Assembly: GCA_016859345.1 (NCBI GenBank)
Contig: CM029114.1
Span: forward strand, 14,774,001-14,838,000
Reading direction: 5' to 3'
Source of the DNA: Istiophorus platypterus
Lineage: Eukaryota; Chordata; Actinopteri; Istiophoriformes; Istiophoridae
Length of the DNA: 64,000 bases
In this document: positions 10,753 through 24,211 of the stretch, one piece after another
Layout: each line of letters starts with the position of its first letter
Numbering within the stretch: the stretch's first letter is position 1
Translations under genes and position numbers: made by a program
The notes under the pieces: model-generated
The model's input: only the letters and a program-made list of their open reading frames with translations
What the model was told of the DNA's origin: nothing
Databases searched by the model: none

Positions 10753-12119
10753 CTGGGCAAGGGACGTGAATAGAACACATGAAGCCAGTGGCACTGACTG
10801 ATGTTCAACTTTAACCTTGCACATATTCAAGCATATATTTAAGATTACATACGAGAAAAAAAAATGGGGCTTAACTTGATATAGTGACCCAGTTAAGTTC
10901 ATTCTTACTCAAATTCTTTGTGCAAACACTAACTCAATAAAAATATAGACATTAAGAGATTAACTTCATAAACCTCAACATCAACATCCACCCCAAGGTT
11001 ATTGTTGTCACATATCCATCTAAAACGGGCATATTCCTTGGAGAGTCATATGATGCACATGTACACACAAAACATCTGCATTTAGATCCCAATCAAGTTA
11101 GAACAAATAGGACTATAATTGCTTTTTAACAAGCTTGTTGGACTGGTAGATGTATATTGCCACATGCTCTGTTTGAACAGCTGTGCGGTGAGTTTCTCCA
11201 TGCATCTTGGGAGAAACCGTGTTGGGCCGCAGCCAAAGAAAACCTCAGCCCTGTTCTGAGGACATCTCTCAGGATACCTGATCCCATGGCCTAACACATA
11301 CCAAAGTACTGTGCACCATGAATCATCTACACAACACAAACACACACACATACACACACTGCACTTGTTTACTGGTCGTACACTTAAAACTTAAAACTCT
11401 CTGTGGGACGAGAGTAGACAAGAGTATTAAGCATTTGATGAATTTTCTTTCCATACCCTACTCATCTTCTGCACTCCCAGGAACTGACACTGTGTGGGAG
11501 ACTCTGTAAAAATATCCTGGGTTGTGTAGGCATTTACTGGAAGCCGCATATCATTCAAATTTCAAAAGTTGCACATATGTTCTCACGAATGCCTCTAATC
11601 TAAATATATATAAAGAAAGTTGTCTTTTTCAATGTGCTTGAGGTCGATGTATTAAATCATAGGAAATCATCAGAGGAGTGTATATGTAGCCACTCCCATT
11701 GTGACATCAAAACAGACATATTTCCTCTGCATGTGTCCGAAATTTAAAACAGTTGGAGAAAACATTATCAAAGTTTTTGAAAATGCTATTTTAGGCTTGA
11801 TAACCCTGCATGATGATTAAAAACTTTCCTTTTCTTTTTAGTGATGTCAGAAATGCTGTAAAACTAGCTGCTTCCTTTGTTACCTGCTGTCATACAGTAA
11901 AGAGCGACAGAGAGTGAGGTAGAGGGAGAGAAAATATGGGAATTGAGCAGCTAGTAGAGTAACTGAATGACCAATCAAACCTGTGACAGCTCTACAGATA
12001 TTTTTGGTGTCCCTGCTGATCGGTGCTAGCATGTGTGTGTCTTTCTGTGTTTGTATTTGTCTGCCTGTCACAGTATCTCTCTATTTCTGTCCAACATTCT
12101 CTCTGTGTGTCTCCCTCAC
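10753..12119 (-). other. Intron between helix 7 exon and tail exon
   Basis: A 1.4-kb intron. It has a short CA patch near 11339-11360 and no coding or RNA feature seen. Confidence 0.9.
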
Positions 12120-12288
12120 CTTCTTCTGCAGTATGCAGTGGAAGATGAAGATGAACATGCCCTGCAGAGAGTTGAAGATGGTGAAAAGGTAGGCCATGAT
12201 CACGGTGCTCTCATTGATGTACATTAGGCCGAAAGCCCAGGTCAGGCCCAGCAGACATAGCAGAGCTATGGCCCCAATCACCCAAGAC
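12120..12288 (-). CDS. adgrl3: adgrl3 exon: transmembrane helices 6 and 7
   Basis: A 169-nt exon (residues 954-1010). It completes Lys and encodes SWVIGAIALLCLLGLTWAFG (helix 6, with the GLTWAFG kink motif of adhesion GPCRs), LMYINESTV (extracellular loop 3), then MAYLFTIFNSLQGMFIFIFH (helix 7) and CILQKK. The acceptor is TTCTACTGTAG before GTCTTGG, and the donor is AAGAAG followed by GTGAGG. It leaves in phase 0. It is near-identical to the corresponding region of vertebrate latrophilins as I know them, with no sign of decay. Confidence 0.96.
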
Positions 12289-15100
12289 CTACAGTAGAAG
12301 GGAGGGAGAAATCACTTACTGTATGTACATGTCAATTAAAACTTCACTCAACATTCTCAACAACATCACTGTTTGCTATGACACCTCATATGTATAGCTT
12401 TTTTGCCGGTGGCATTGTAACTGTGTCTCTTTCCCTGGATCAGAAAAGCTATTCAGCCAAGTTTGTTGCATGTGGGACTATGAGGCAGATCAGAGGTGTT
12501 GGGGAGGGTTCATTCAGGGCCTCAACACTGCGATAGTGGGACGAGGGAGCCATTGGGAGGCTTTGCCCAAAAGATTTATAATCTTTCGGAGAGAGTTAGA
12601 AAAAGAGAGAAAGAGAATTTGCTCATTCAGATACTGTCTCGAGAGGGGTATGGAAGGTTAAAAGCTAGCTGACATCAGCCACTAGTACTGAGAAAGTCAG
12701 GCGTAGAAGACTTTTTTCCGAAATACATCCGAACTCTGTCATTCTAACTACATGACTGAGGGTAAAAACGTTTTTACAGGCAGAAGTGGGTCCGGAAGTC
12801 TGTTAGTGCAAATGTGATGATAACAATTTAATGGAATTAAATTTCATAAAAGTTTTTCAAGGCTGTGAACTTCCATTTCAAATAAAGCCTATGCAGAAAT
12901 GAGTCATAAAGACCAAATGTCAGGGAAATGTGGTCATGTCGAGGCATGTATATGTATTGTAAGTCCTTGCCTGAGCGCGTGCATGTGAGCGTGTGTGTGT
13001 GTGTCAATGTGAGAGGCTCCGCTGGGCAGTAAGTAGACGGACATTACAGCCATTATAAATGACATTTCCCAGTAAAGGTCACAGTTTCAGGTCTGCCACA
13101 GCCACGATGATGGCTGTTAATTTGATTGGCTGACTGGGCAGTGATCACTTCTCATGTGAGAGAGGGAAACAAAGAAAGGGAGTAGGGAAAGAAAGGGGTG
13201 GTGAGTTGGGGACGGCGGGTGGAGAGAGAAAAAGACAGAGGGGAAGATATTGGGAGAGTCAGGAGGAAGGAAGAGAGAAAGAAGAGGAGAGTAAGTGAGT
13301 GAGACTGTGGTGATTGATTCGATGTTGCCCTCTGTGGCACCATTCAGGCGAGACAGAACCTCCAATAAAGCTCGTCTGATGACCCTCTTCAATAAAGGGT
13401 ACACTCATCCCTCTCTTTTTATCCCTCCATTTCACCTCTCCCTCCAGTGCCCCCTTGAGTCATGGTTTCTCTCTCAGTTCTGTTTATCATCATTCACATC
13501 TCACTATTATAATATTTCAATAGCACATTAGGTCTGTAGGTCATAGGAGTTCACAAATCACACATGAACAAATAATCCATTTTTACAAAGCAGGTTAATG
13601 GTTGATTCAGGGATATGCACAGACTCTAAGCAGGTTCTACAGACAAATAAGATAACAGGAAAACCAATCAAAATGTTTCTAGGGAGATGACAGGCATCTG
13701 ATTGGAGTGAGGCCTTACCAGAGCCAATCCACAACAAAGACAACATATGACGGCTTGGAGTTAAAGAGAAAACAAAAGAAAGAAACAGAAAGAAAAAAAA
13801 ATAATAAGACAAAGAGGGAATGATGATGCTTAACGTGTAAACGAACCACATTAAGAAATGACAAATGAAGTGAAATAGATCAAAATCTATTCAGCCTTCA
13901 GTGTGCTCAGAATGACTAAGGAACATTGTTAAAAAGGAAAATAAAAAAAGACACAAAAGTATCGTATTCTAAACCGTTTTTCACTTTTATCTTTCATCAG
14001 GCTTTTTGATTACATTCCCCTGAAATGCAACAAAGCAAAGACTGGCTGGATTCATCTCTATGTCTGAAACGCTTCCCACTTGAAGCCCTACTTAGAACTG
14101 CTGTCATGAAAGATACATTGGCAGTAATATTTAAATGATGAATCAAGTGAGTATGCTATTTTGTGATTTACATTATAGATTCTGAGCTGTGCCTCAGTAA
14201 GGCGTTGAGCTCCGAGCTGTGGCATATTGTTTGAATTAGACTCAGCTTTTTGTCTTTAGCTGCACTGGAACGAGAAATAACACAATCCTGATTAGTTAGC
14301 TTAGAAGACAGAGTTTCTGTGTTGGGTGGGAATGAGGTCATTTTTAGTGACATTCTCTAAGGGTGACGTAAGTAATACCGACATGATGAATTCTGTGAGT
14401 AGTGTCCTAAAATATTGTCAGACAAAGGTGAAATGAACCTCATGTGACATGCTAATGTACATCAAAAGGCTGATGGACCTCAGATTTAAAGAAAATGGAA
14501 GAAAAAAAAAGTTTTACTTTTTTTGAAATACACTCATTATTTTTCTTGCCAGGACTTGGATGAGAAGATTAATATTTCTTTTGTATCCTAAAGTAAATAT
14601 GAACCTGAAGCCAGTAAATTTTGAGCTTAGCCTAACAGCTATAGAAAGTAATCCTGGCTGTGTTTAAAGGTAACATAATCTAGAGCCCACTATTAACACA
14701 TTATGTCTACCTCTATTGTTTGATCTTTATAAAACCATAGTTTTAAAAAAGACAATTCTCCATTTTACAGAAGATTGTCTGCAGGACTTTATCTGGCACA
14801 TTACCCCCCACAAAACCACAAAAAAATCCTTTTTACATTTTAGTTTATGTATAGATTAAACAAACGACATATAATGCGATAATGTGTGAGCTTTAGAAGC
14901 ACTATGCAGATTTCCATACTGAATTTACCAATCAGACATGAGAGATGTATCAGTGTATTCATCTCAATGACAAAAGGTGTATTTTCCAAAATGTCAAACT
15001 GTTACTTTAACTTAACCAACACAGGCATGCATAATCACACCCATTTTCAAAACCCAGGGCACTGGTGTGGTGGAAGAATGGTATGCACACATGTACTTAC
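12289..15100 (-). other. Intron between loop 3 exon and helix 6 exon
   Basis: A 2.8-kb intron. It has GA-rich patches at 13150-13300 (CT-rich on the transcript) and a GT patch near 12980-13005. Nothing else recognised. Confidence 0.9.
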
Positions 15101-15192
15101 TTGATGTTGTCCAGACATCCAGAGTCTGGTTTGAGAATGGCCGTATGATGGAACATCTTATAAAGAGCGATACCGAGGAAGATTACATTCAG
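15101..15192 (-). CDS. adgrl3: adgrl3 exon: helix 5 end and intracellular loop 3
   Basis: A 92-nt exon (residues 924-954). It encodes LNVIFLGIALYKMFHHTAIL followed by KPDSGCLDNI and the first two bases of Lys. The first half completes helix 5; the rest is intracellular loop 3, which touches G proteins. The acceptor is TATTTCAG before CTGAAT. Directly upstream on the transcript strand is a (TG)12 repeat (15200-15224), so the usual pyrimidine tract is replaced by TG repeat plus five bases. The donor is CATCAA followed by GTAAGT, a consensus-quality site. Skipping would shift the frame and end the protein before helix 6. Confidence 0.95.
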
Positions 15193-16268
15193 CTGAAATA
15201 CACACACACACACACACACACACATACAAGTTAATATTCTGTAGCAATGAGCCTAATTAAAGACACAATGTCACCACAACAAATCACTCACAATGGTGCA
15301 TATCATTTCATTTTCCTATCCAGCAGTAATTGGCTGGGGGACACAATATCAGCCCACAATCAGCAGCCCTTTATGTGCTCAAAATACAGCAGCTTGAGCA
15401 TCAGGGAAAATACAGCAGCCATTACAACCACAGGATCGGGGATCATTGTTATAATACAAATCCAGTTTTCACAGCGGCTGTCTATTCTACTGACCTGCTA
15501 ATGCATAGACAGGCTGGTTTACTAATGACTCATCTGGGCTGATGTGTTCGGTCTCCAAGGCTGTATACGTTACTATTCGGTGTAGGGTCATAACGGAACA
15601 GTCCCACCTGCACTACTCCCGCTTACAGCCCTGGTTAGATCAGTGATAGCCTGGCTGACATTTCTAAAATGAGTACAGAGCATCAGTGTACATGCTGACA
15701 TTCACCTAATTGGGAACATGTCCCATTGCTTTCATTCTATGTTTCTCAAACTCTGCTATATGAATATTTTTTTCTTTTTTTTCTGCCTGTATGTGTGCAT
15801 AGGCATCTAATACTAGTTCTTGCTCTGTTTACTTGATCAAAGTAGCATGCCTTTCCTGCTCCTCAAAACAGCTGGCTAACTAATGAAGCATCATTCATTG
15901 ACTATAAACATTGTCAGACTGAAGTCTTTGACAGTCTTTGTTCCCCAGTGTAAGAGAACAGTGCCTTGAATGTCAAATAAATGAGTTTTTTATCATTATC
16001 AGTAGGACATACAATGGTTTGTGCTCTATGTCCCTTAGAAGATTTCCAGCTTGTTGGAATATGAACCCCCTTGAGAGTTAATCCATGAGTGGGAATTACA
16101 CAGAAAGTTCTTTCTGCTTCCACTTAGATTACAAAGACCTCAAAGAAACCTTGTAGAATATTAATAAACACCTAAATGTGGCCTGTCATGAACATGAGGC
16201 AGCCAGTCCCCTCCATACATTAGGGGCTATGTCAACTCTGTGTGAGAATGCATGTATGTGTATCTCAC
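15193..16268 (-). other. Intron with TG tract at its 3' end
   Basis: A 1.1-kb intron. The (TG)12 tract at 15200-15224 sits 6 nt from the acceptor AG. The remainder is unremarkable. Confidence 0.9.
15200..15224. repeat. CA microsatellite at a 3' splice site
   Basis: (AC)12 on the plus strand, (TG)12 on the adgrl3 transcript, ending six bases before the acceptor AG of exon 15101-15192. Confidence 0.95.
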
Positions 16269-16335
16269 CATAATTATGAGCGTAGCAGGGCCTATGAAAC
16301 TCCAGATAAAGTATGTATCCAATCGCAGCCAGCAT
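16269..16335 (-). CDS. adgrl3: adgrl3 exon: extracellular loop 2 and helix 5 start
   Basis: A short 67-nt exon (residues 901-923). It completes Val and encodes CWLRLDTYFIWSFIGPATLI ending IM. The CW pair is the conserved extracellular-loop-2 signature of adhesion GPCRs; its Cys bonds to helix 3. FIWSFIGP-TLII begins helix 5. The acceptor is CTCTCTAG before ATGCTGG, with a long CT-rich tract upstream on the transcript strand (about 16340-16440). The donor is ATTATG followed by GTGAGA. It enters in phase 2 and leaves in phase 0. Skipping it would shift the frame. Confidence 0.95.
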
Positions 16336-16950
16336 CTAGAGAGACAGGGAGATAAAGAGTGAGCAAGAGGGAGAGACAGCAGGAGAGAGACATCATGCAT
16401 GAGAAACAGAGGGAAGAAGAACAAGAGAGAGGAAAGACGCACAGGGATTAAAAACATGCTACAGTCTCAGATGAATGTAGGGTAGCAAGGATTTACCATC
16501 AGAGGACAGGACATGCATCAAAGCTACACATACTCACACATATACACACACACACATAGAGAGACAAGGAAGGAAAAAAGAAATACAGTACATGCCTTAC
16601 AGTATATCAAATGCATCGCAATAGAGGGAGGACAAAAGGAACTGGGGTGGATGGAAAAGTGAAAGAGATGGAAAACAGTGAGAGAGGCCTTGCAGGATGG
16701 AAAAATACAGTACAGTATAGGCACACTGCAAATATACATCACACAAAGAGGGGGAGACAGCAAGGGATGAGCACCTGTGATAAATAAACCTTTACTTCCC
16801 CCTTAGGGCACAGATATATGACATGGCATCCTGCGGTCGCAAAAATATGACATGACTGTGTTCATTTGAATACTGAGTTATGGATGCAGCCCTCATACCA
16901 TGCTATTTATGGAGTCTGGGAGTGGCTGTGGTGAGGTTAAAGGAGAGCGT

Positions 16951-16999
<49 letters not shown>

Positions 17000-19076
17000 C
17001 ACGTATAATATGTACACACAAGCATGCACCTACACATTCAGACACAGAACACATATATGAACACATATAACCCCCCACACACGCAGGCATTCGTTCCTGA
17101 CAAAAAGGTTAGCATTGGTAGTAAAAGATATACTGCTGTATGCTAAATTATATAACCCCAAACATCTTTACTCATCAACTGCAGCAGGGAGGGGAAAAAA
17201 AAAGTCCCAGAGTGCCCTCCACTGAGGTCAGAATTAAAGGGTTGCAGAAAAAGGTGCCAGAGAAAAACCGCTGGAGCAAAATAGCCGACTGATTCATGAC
17301 CAGCTGCTTTTGAATTATTAATCTTTCAATTTCCACCACATTAGAGAGCCCTCCATTATGGGCCCCTGACTGTGTCACTGAATCCTCCATTAGGGCTCCT
17401 TTGCTAAGTCATAGTCACCTTCATTATGGGACGTGAAAGCAACTCGGTGCCACTGGCTAATATGGTGGAGAACGGGGGTGTGTTATGTGTCAAGGTGACA
17501 CAGCAGGGATGGCAGATGATATTTGCAGAGGTTTTGTCTCAATGTGTTATGTCAAACATGATAAACAGTGTCATTTTCAAGGCTGGACTGATAACTTAGT
17601 TTCTGCTTTTAATTAAACTTACTTTATTATGAAAATAGTTTGGGCAGTTTCTTTTTAAATCCATGATGCATTTGACCATTGAAAGCAGAAACATTAGCTG
17701 TTTGGGTGAAATATTATTTTGAACCACAAGAAGACATTTTTTGGTGAAATACATTTTTCTCACCCTCCCTGATTTCAGTGTGATTTTCGTAACAGGCTCT
17801 ATGTTATTCTCCCAAAATATATCTCTTTATATTGTATTTTTACTGTTAAATCACAGCTATTGTCCCAAGACAAGCCTTCTCGTCTGTTGGCTGACAGCAT
17901 GCAGTCTGATTATTCATCCAGAGCTTGGCATTCAGACTCTCATGTTTTAATGATCATCCCACAATGAAATATTGATCTAAGTGGCATACGGATTGGTGTG
18001 GCTTGATGGTTAAACACTGCTAAATTCCCTTTCCTCATCTTCAAACTTCTAGGAGGTATTGTGTAGCTGGAGGAAAGCTGCGAGGTCTGATCTACAAAAG
18101 ACCACGGGAGCAGCAGAGAACATGAGCATGTAAGCCTGTGAATCATTTAACAGTCCTATAGTGTCTTTCTATATGGAGCTGCTCATTTATTAGATATGGA
18201 GGGAAGAGATTTCTCATACAAGTTTTTAAATCCAAAGTCCACATTAATAAAGTCCTCTTTAGTCTTTGCGCCATTATACAGTCACAAAATGGAGGGTAGG
18301 TCACAGACATGTAGAGTGTGCCTTATATGTTATATGCACATTATGCACACAATATGCATATGCACAGTATGAATAAAACTTTGACCTCCTATGGCCTCTT
18401 TTTGTAGAGTTGAAGCTTGAATGGACTGGACAGGTCACGCACGTGAAAATGTTATGTTACTCCTGTATTTTAAGCTGGCCTACTATACATATATTTTATA
18501 TGAATGAGATGCGGGCTGCCTTTTCTTGGATTCACCCTGTGTCTCCAGTTGGACAAGTCAAGCATGCATGAATAAGTTAGGATATGCTCCTAATGTATGT
18601 CCTCATCCCGCTCACTACTCTGCACTTCCTCCAGGGAAGCCAGCTTTTTTTTTTTTAACACACACAAGTGTAGACCGGTATGGATGTGTGCACACACTGA
18701 CAGATTACTTCAACACTTCCTTTTCTATCCCTCCATTCTAACACTCTCTCAGTCTGCTCCACCATCTCCTTCTATTCCGCCAGTTAAATCCTTCCATATT
18801 CACACATTGTTGCTGCTGTGCTCATGCAGGCACTCTGTGGTGCATCCTCCCCTGCTTGTCCCCATTCTTCCTTACCCCTCATTCTTCTCTCTCTGCCTCT
18901 CTCCCCTCTCAACCTCTCTGCATTGACTCGTCAGAGAGGCCACAGTTTGTAGAGTCCACTGTGGCAGACACAGCCAAAACGACAGCAGGCACTCCAGCCT
19001 CCCTCCTTTTCCTCCCTTGCCCTGTCATCCATCCCTCCTTCAAGCTACGCTCTCTACGCCACCCCTCTATCCTTAC
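16336..19076 (-). other. Intron between helix 4 exon and loop 2 exon
   Basis: A 2.7-kb intron. It holds a GA-rich block by the acceptor (16336-16440), the CA repeat at 16955-17002, and a C/T-rich stretch at 18700-19060 on the plus strand. No gene seen. Confidence 0.9.
16955..17002. repeat. CA microsatellite
   Basis: (CA)n of about 23 units, interrupted once by CG near the end. Confidence 0.95.
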
Positions 19077-19297
19077 ACTCGGTCGGTGCCGTAGCTCCTG
19101 TAGTCCACTGCAGCAGAGACGGCCACTATGACAGCAGGCACTCCATATCCTGCCAGGTAGAAGTACTTAGTCCTGGAGTGTTCACTCTCAAACACCTCCA
19201 CCAGCATGATGTAGAGTTGCACCCCTTCCAGGAACATCCAGGTAAAGGCTGCCAAGAAGAAGAAATGGAGCAAAGCTGCGAAGACTGCACAAGCAAT
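19077..19297 (-). CDS. adgrl3: adgrl3 exon: transmembrane helices 3 and 4
   Basis: A 221-nt exon (residues 828-901). Helix 3 is IACAVFAALLHFFFLAAFTW continuing MFLEGVQLYIML, and its early Cys is the expected partner of the Cys in extracellular loop 2. Intracellular loop 2 is VEVFESEHSRTKY. Helix 4 is FYLAGYGVPAVIVAVSAAVD, followed by YRSYGTDR. The split Val is completed by the next exon. The acceptor is CCTTTCCAG before ATTGCT, and the donor is CGAGT followed by GTAAGG. It starts in phase 0 and ends in phase 2. The upstream intron (19298-24001) is 4.7 kb. Confidence 0.96.
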
Positions 19298-22200
19298 CTG
19301 GAAAGGGAAAGAAAAGATGGAGAGGATTTAAAAAAACAGTAACACTAAACACAATAATGCTCAGGAAATATAAAATCTGGTGGACACTTCCACTAATGAG
19401 TTGGTGGAAAAAAGACACACTCCAGACGATAAGGGTATGAGTCAGACTTTTTCATATGCACATAAGGAAGAAAATGTAAGGGATTATAAATTGGGCGACC
19501 ATTACTAGAATAGACAGGAGAGGGAGAGGATAAGGCAAAAGGAATAGAGGGGATTCACAATCATAGTATACTATAACAGCAATTACAGGCAGCAGATTGA
19601 CTCGAAATCACTTCAAGATAGCAATATCAGTTGAGCCTCCTTCAAACTATACTCCATGTCTATGTCTACAAGTCATCTAAGAAGATAAATGGGAAAATAC
19701 AAGTGACAAGTCTGTGCTGCAGTCTGTGCTGATTGACCAAATTTAAGACAGAAGTAGCAAAGCACTTTCACAGGGGGCTGAGAGAAAAGGGGGGGGGGCA
19801 AATTACTTGGGATTAACACTGCTGAAGATACAATATGATTTTTGTCAATGCCAAGGATGAACAGAATAAGTGGAAATGCTGCAGAAATGACTCAGCATCT
19901 TGGTATGAAAGAGACAAAGCACACATAAAAACTGACACATTTTAGAGCTTGGAAAAAGTAGGCAATAACATCAATTTAGATACTGAATAGTGGAGAAAAA
20001 AATGTTTTTATGCTTTTACTTGAGCTGAACTGTTTGTTTTAAGTGAACTTTATATTCAGAATACATTTTACATATCGATAAACTAGAAATGGTTATTATC
20101 AGATATCATATAACAAATGTTACAGTGGTAACTACTTGTAACAACCAGTTTTTAACCATTCACACTGAAAGTGAGTAAATGGATTTTAAATCACATTGTT
20201 AGTAGCCAGTGAGTAGTGACGGATGAAGGGGATGGAGAGGCAGGTGATAAAATACTTAGGAAACCCTGTGAGAGGCTGTCCTGAATGTAAAAACAGAGAA
20301 AAACAGAGCAGCAACGGATGAGCAGTAGGAAAATGAAAGAAGGGTATCAAACCTAAAGCTGCATTAACAATTCCAGCAAAAGGATAGGAAAAAAAGAGGA
20401 GTGCTTAAGAAGAGAGGGCAAGGAAAGAATGAGCGGTGAGATTTGGCCCATCACGTTCATGGCAATGTTCTAATCCAAAGAGTTACTCCTAAATCACCGA
20501 ATAGGAGAGCTAACAGACAGACTTTTATAATGGAGGGGTTTGCAGCAAGAGACAATTACCTAATGTCTGAGAGACAATGAGTTTAGGGGGCGAGGGAGTC
20601 ACTCATTTCCATTTCTAATGATCACACAGTGTAGCTTACACACACGGGCAATGACACATAGACATATGCGTGCACACACACAGGTAAAAAAGTGGCTGAT
20701 TATGCAAAGTCATTTACTTTTCCTGCTGGAATTACGGGCTTAACCGGCTGCGAGTTAAGTGACGCTGAAGATGTTAATGGAGGTCACAAATAGTCACCAG
20801 TAATTAACAGGAGAGTGGCAAGCACAAATACAGCAGCACACATACATATAAAGAAACATGATCCCTCCCACACAAGCACACGCAGACCAAGGGAAGTACA
20901 CAAACCTCAATGTCAAATCACATTCTATCATATTTGTTTTGTCTCTTCATTTGCAGTAGGAATGTTTTCTCATTGAATGCTCTGCGGGATGCAAAGGCCT
21001 GAGGCTGCCCTATGACTTCTTGAATACTATGGGGGACATAAAGGGATACAGCCCTGAGTACTTCCTCTCCCAAAGACATGTACTTCATGATGATTCAACC
21101 AGTGTACATAGAAAAACAAACATAAAAAAAAAACAAACACTGGCTACCTAGCACTATTAAGTCTACAGTCTGAAACTACAATGTCTTCATATACTGTAGT
21201 ACATACCCACAAACACCATTTATTCTGATTATATTTGGGTGACCTTGCCCAGAGGAATTAAGGTACAATATCTCATCTCAGAATCATTAGATTTTGTGCA
21301 CATGCTTGCACCCATGTGAGGTTTAAAGTCCTGATCCATGATTGGCATATTGAACACTCACCATACAGGTATTCAACATTGGCTGTGACTGGAATGCAGA
21401 CCATGTGGACCTTGATGGTTAGGCCAAAATCGCACTGCACTGTACTCCATTAGGGATGGAGCTTGATATTGGCTTGTTCGCTGATAGTGTAAAAATTGCT
21501 TCACAAATTGTGGCTGGATGAGTTTAAAAGGCCTCCACACTCTCAGGGGCATGACTATTTGTTATAGGTGTCATCAGGCCCATTGCAGTTAATGATGCAT
21601 TTGTTGTATTGAAAATGCATATCTCTATTCCACATCTACAAAACTCAATAGCAGAGGAACATCACACACTGAATTAAACAATGCTGTATGAAATGATGGT
21701 ACTTTTGATAGTACAACAGATACATGTACTCTCACAGTGAAAAAAGTCCAATTTATCAGCTTGTACAAATTGTATTTTATGTAGAACAAAGATCCCCAAA
21801 CATTCCCTGGTAACAAGCTAATGTCTGCTGGCTAAAGAGGTAACACTGACACGGATGGTGAGCAATGGGTTAGTTTGTTCATTGCAGAGGTGCTGCTTTT
21901 ATCCGGTGTAAACGCTTAGCACAGTTCCACATGAGCAATAGTTTGTGCATCATTAACTGTAAAAGAAAGTCCAAATATGGTGATGTTTGGGTAATGTTAG
22001 TCAAGACGTGACAAAAGAGGTTGAAACTTATGAAGTTATTTGCACATGCCACAGTGGCTGTGGAGAGTAGCACTGCTGTTAAAACAATAACCATTTCCAC
22101 CGACAGATTATTAGAGTTGACTTGAGCCAGTCAACCTGATACAGGGCCGGGAGCTGGCCATGACTAATAACTACTATGCCCAGAGAGATGTAGAATATAT

Positions 22201-23101
22201 TTCATTCATGAACAGCTTGAACTCAAATGCGTAGTTGACTCTGAGGAATAGCAAACATTGTATACTTCATGACATTTTGATGCACGCAATAACATAAAGC
22301 CAAAACACACTGACATAGTGACCCAGAATAAGGCCCAAGGTTGGTCTCAATGTCAACATGCATGTTTTGACTTGGCCTGTTGCCTGCTCATGAGCTGTTT
22401 GCAATGGAATCTATGTAAAATTTCTAAAATATTATTGATAACTACAATACCTCTATATAATATTGACAATATCCTTGTATCGAAATTAGATTCTGCGCTT
22501 CTCAATCTCTGTAATACTTGAAAAATGCTGATTGCATATCAGCAGCTCTTTTTATAAGGAGACCAAATGAAGAAAGTAAATAACTCCACTTTTCCTTTCA
22601 TGATCAATAATCAGAGTAAATATTTCAAAAATCACTTTAAAAGAAAGGAAATTCCACCCTGTTAAGCACACAGGGCTGCACTTATACGAGGTAATTCTAC
22701 AGTTTAGCAGTGATCTCATGTGAATCTGCCTGGCAGTAAAATTCAGGTCAAACCCATCTTCATAAACTGGACTTATATGGACTTTGTTTGTAAAAGTTTT
22801 AATACTGTAAAAACTCCTCCTCATAGCTAGCAGGATTCCCTGCTACTGTTGCCTGAGGTGGAAAATGACTAACAAATGCAAGTGTGGACTGACACAGAGC
22901 ACAACATCAGCTAACCTAATACAAAGTTTTAATAGATTATCAAATATATAAGCAGGTGTATGTAATGCGAATTTTGCATTGTGAATAATTTTTATAACTG
23001 GGGATCGACATAAGAAGAGGCAATTTAGTTTTTTGTACATATTTATTGTATTTAGATTACTTTGCTGTTCGATAAGTATAGTATATGTATGTGTGTGTGT
23101 G

Positions 23102-23150
<49 letters not shown>

Positions 23151-24001
23151 GGTGAAAGTAGACTGGTATGGTCCATACCAATCAGAGATTCAGTGGTGGC
23201 ACGCCATACCGGAATGAGGGCACTTTCAGCAAGAAAACACATCTGCTGACGTTTTGCCATCTAAAACAACACTTTGTCTCCTTATTAATTGCGTCTAAGT
23301 CATTCTGATTTGCTTCAGAACTGTCTGTGCTGGGTTCCGATCCAGCCTGGACGGAGCCTGTGCTGGATGGAGCCGAGGAAAGGCAGCTCACCTACCTGAA
23401 AGGCTGGTATGTCGCATACACTACCAGCAAGAATTTAAAACTACCTTCACCCCCTATCTTTGAATTAGTTATTAGTCTAATATAATTAATCTTAGAAATC
23501 TCTACTGCTCAGTAGCTGTGATGTCATTGAAAACTGAGCAGCTGCAGTTAAAACAATAACAGTAAACTCTGCTTTTGCTTAAGGACTGTTTAATCCAGGC
23601 TGTTTGATTACCCAGATATGATTTTTTTTTAATAACCATCCAGATAAATTTCTGTTTTCAATTTATTCTGGGAACACTGTGTCTACCAAATCTGCTGTCT
23701 CTTATTCATGTAGTGGTAATGTGGTCAATCAGTGAAAGCAAGTTAGAAAACATTTCGTGATTTATTCTGCCAACGTTGCAATATAATCTGTGCCATTGGT
23801 CAGTGGACAGTTGTGCCAAGCATAAGCTAGCACAGCATGAATTAAAAGGCGCAGTTTGAAATGTACCCTGTGAGCAAAAAAGTTGTTTTTATTAATTTAT
23901 TTCTCTATGTCTTCTTCTAATATTGATCTGCTCATCCTGGTTTGGAGCTCAAGGATGCACAAATATACCGTATGTTGTAGAGAAAACCCCACCATTCTTA
24001 C
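19298..24001 (-). other. 4.7-kb intron between TM1-2 and TM3-4 exons
   Basis: No coding or RNA gene seen. It contains the GT/AT microsatellite at 23088-23147 with an adjoining inverted repeat (23164-23180), and otherwise AT-rich unique-looking DNA. Confidence 0.85.
23088..23147. repeat. (GT)n/(AT)n compound microsatellite
   Basis: Short GT run followed by about 20 AT units, a likely cruciform-forming stretch. Confidence 0.95.
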
Positions 24002-24211
24002 CGGCTGATCGGCCCTGTTGATCCCAACCAGGAATAGTGACTCAGCGATGAAGAGGCTGATGCAGAGATTCTTGTGGATGGTGTTGCGGTCACTCTGCAG
24101 CCCACGGAAGAAGCAAAAGGTGAAGATGCAGATAAGCAGGCAGACCAGTGACAACAGGATCCCCACCCATGTGATCACATCCAGGAGCAGGTCGTGCATG
24201 CTGTCTGCTTT
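24002..24211 (-). CDS. adgrl3: adgrl3 exon: transmembrane helices 1 and 2
   Basis: A 210-nt exon (residues 758-827), phase 0 at both ends. After the short linker KADSMHDLLL comes helix 1 (DVITWVGILLSLVCLLICIF and on to TFCFF). The first intracellular loop follows, RGLQSDRNTIHKN, which is very strongly conserved in adhesion GPCRs. Helix 2 is LCISLFIAESLFLVGI, and the exon ends NRADQP at the start of the first extracellular loop. The acceptor is CCTCTCACAG before AAAGCA, and the donor is CCG followed by GTAAGA. It joins the tethered agonist of the previous exon to the membrane domain. Confidence 0.96.
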
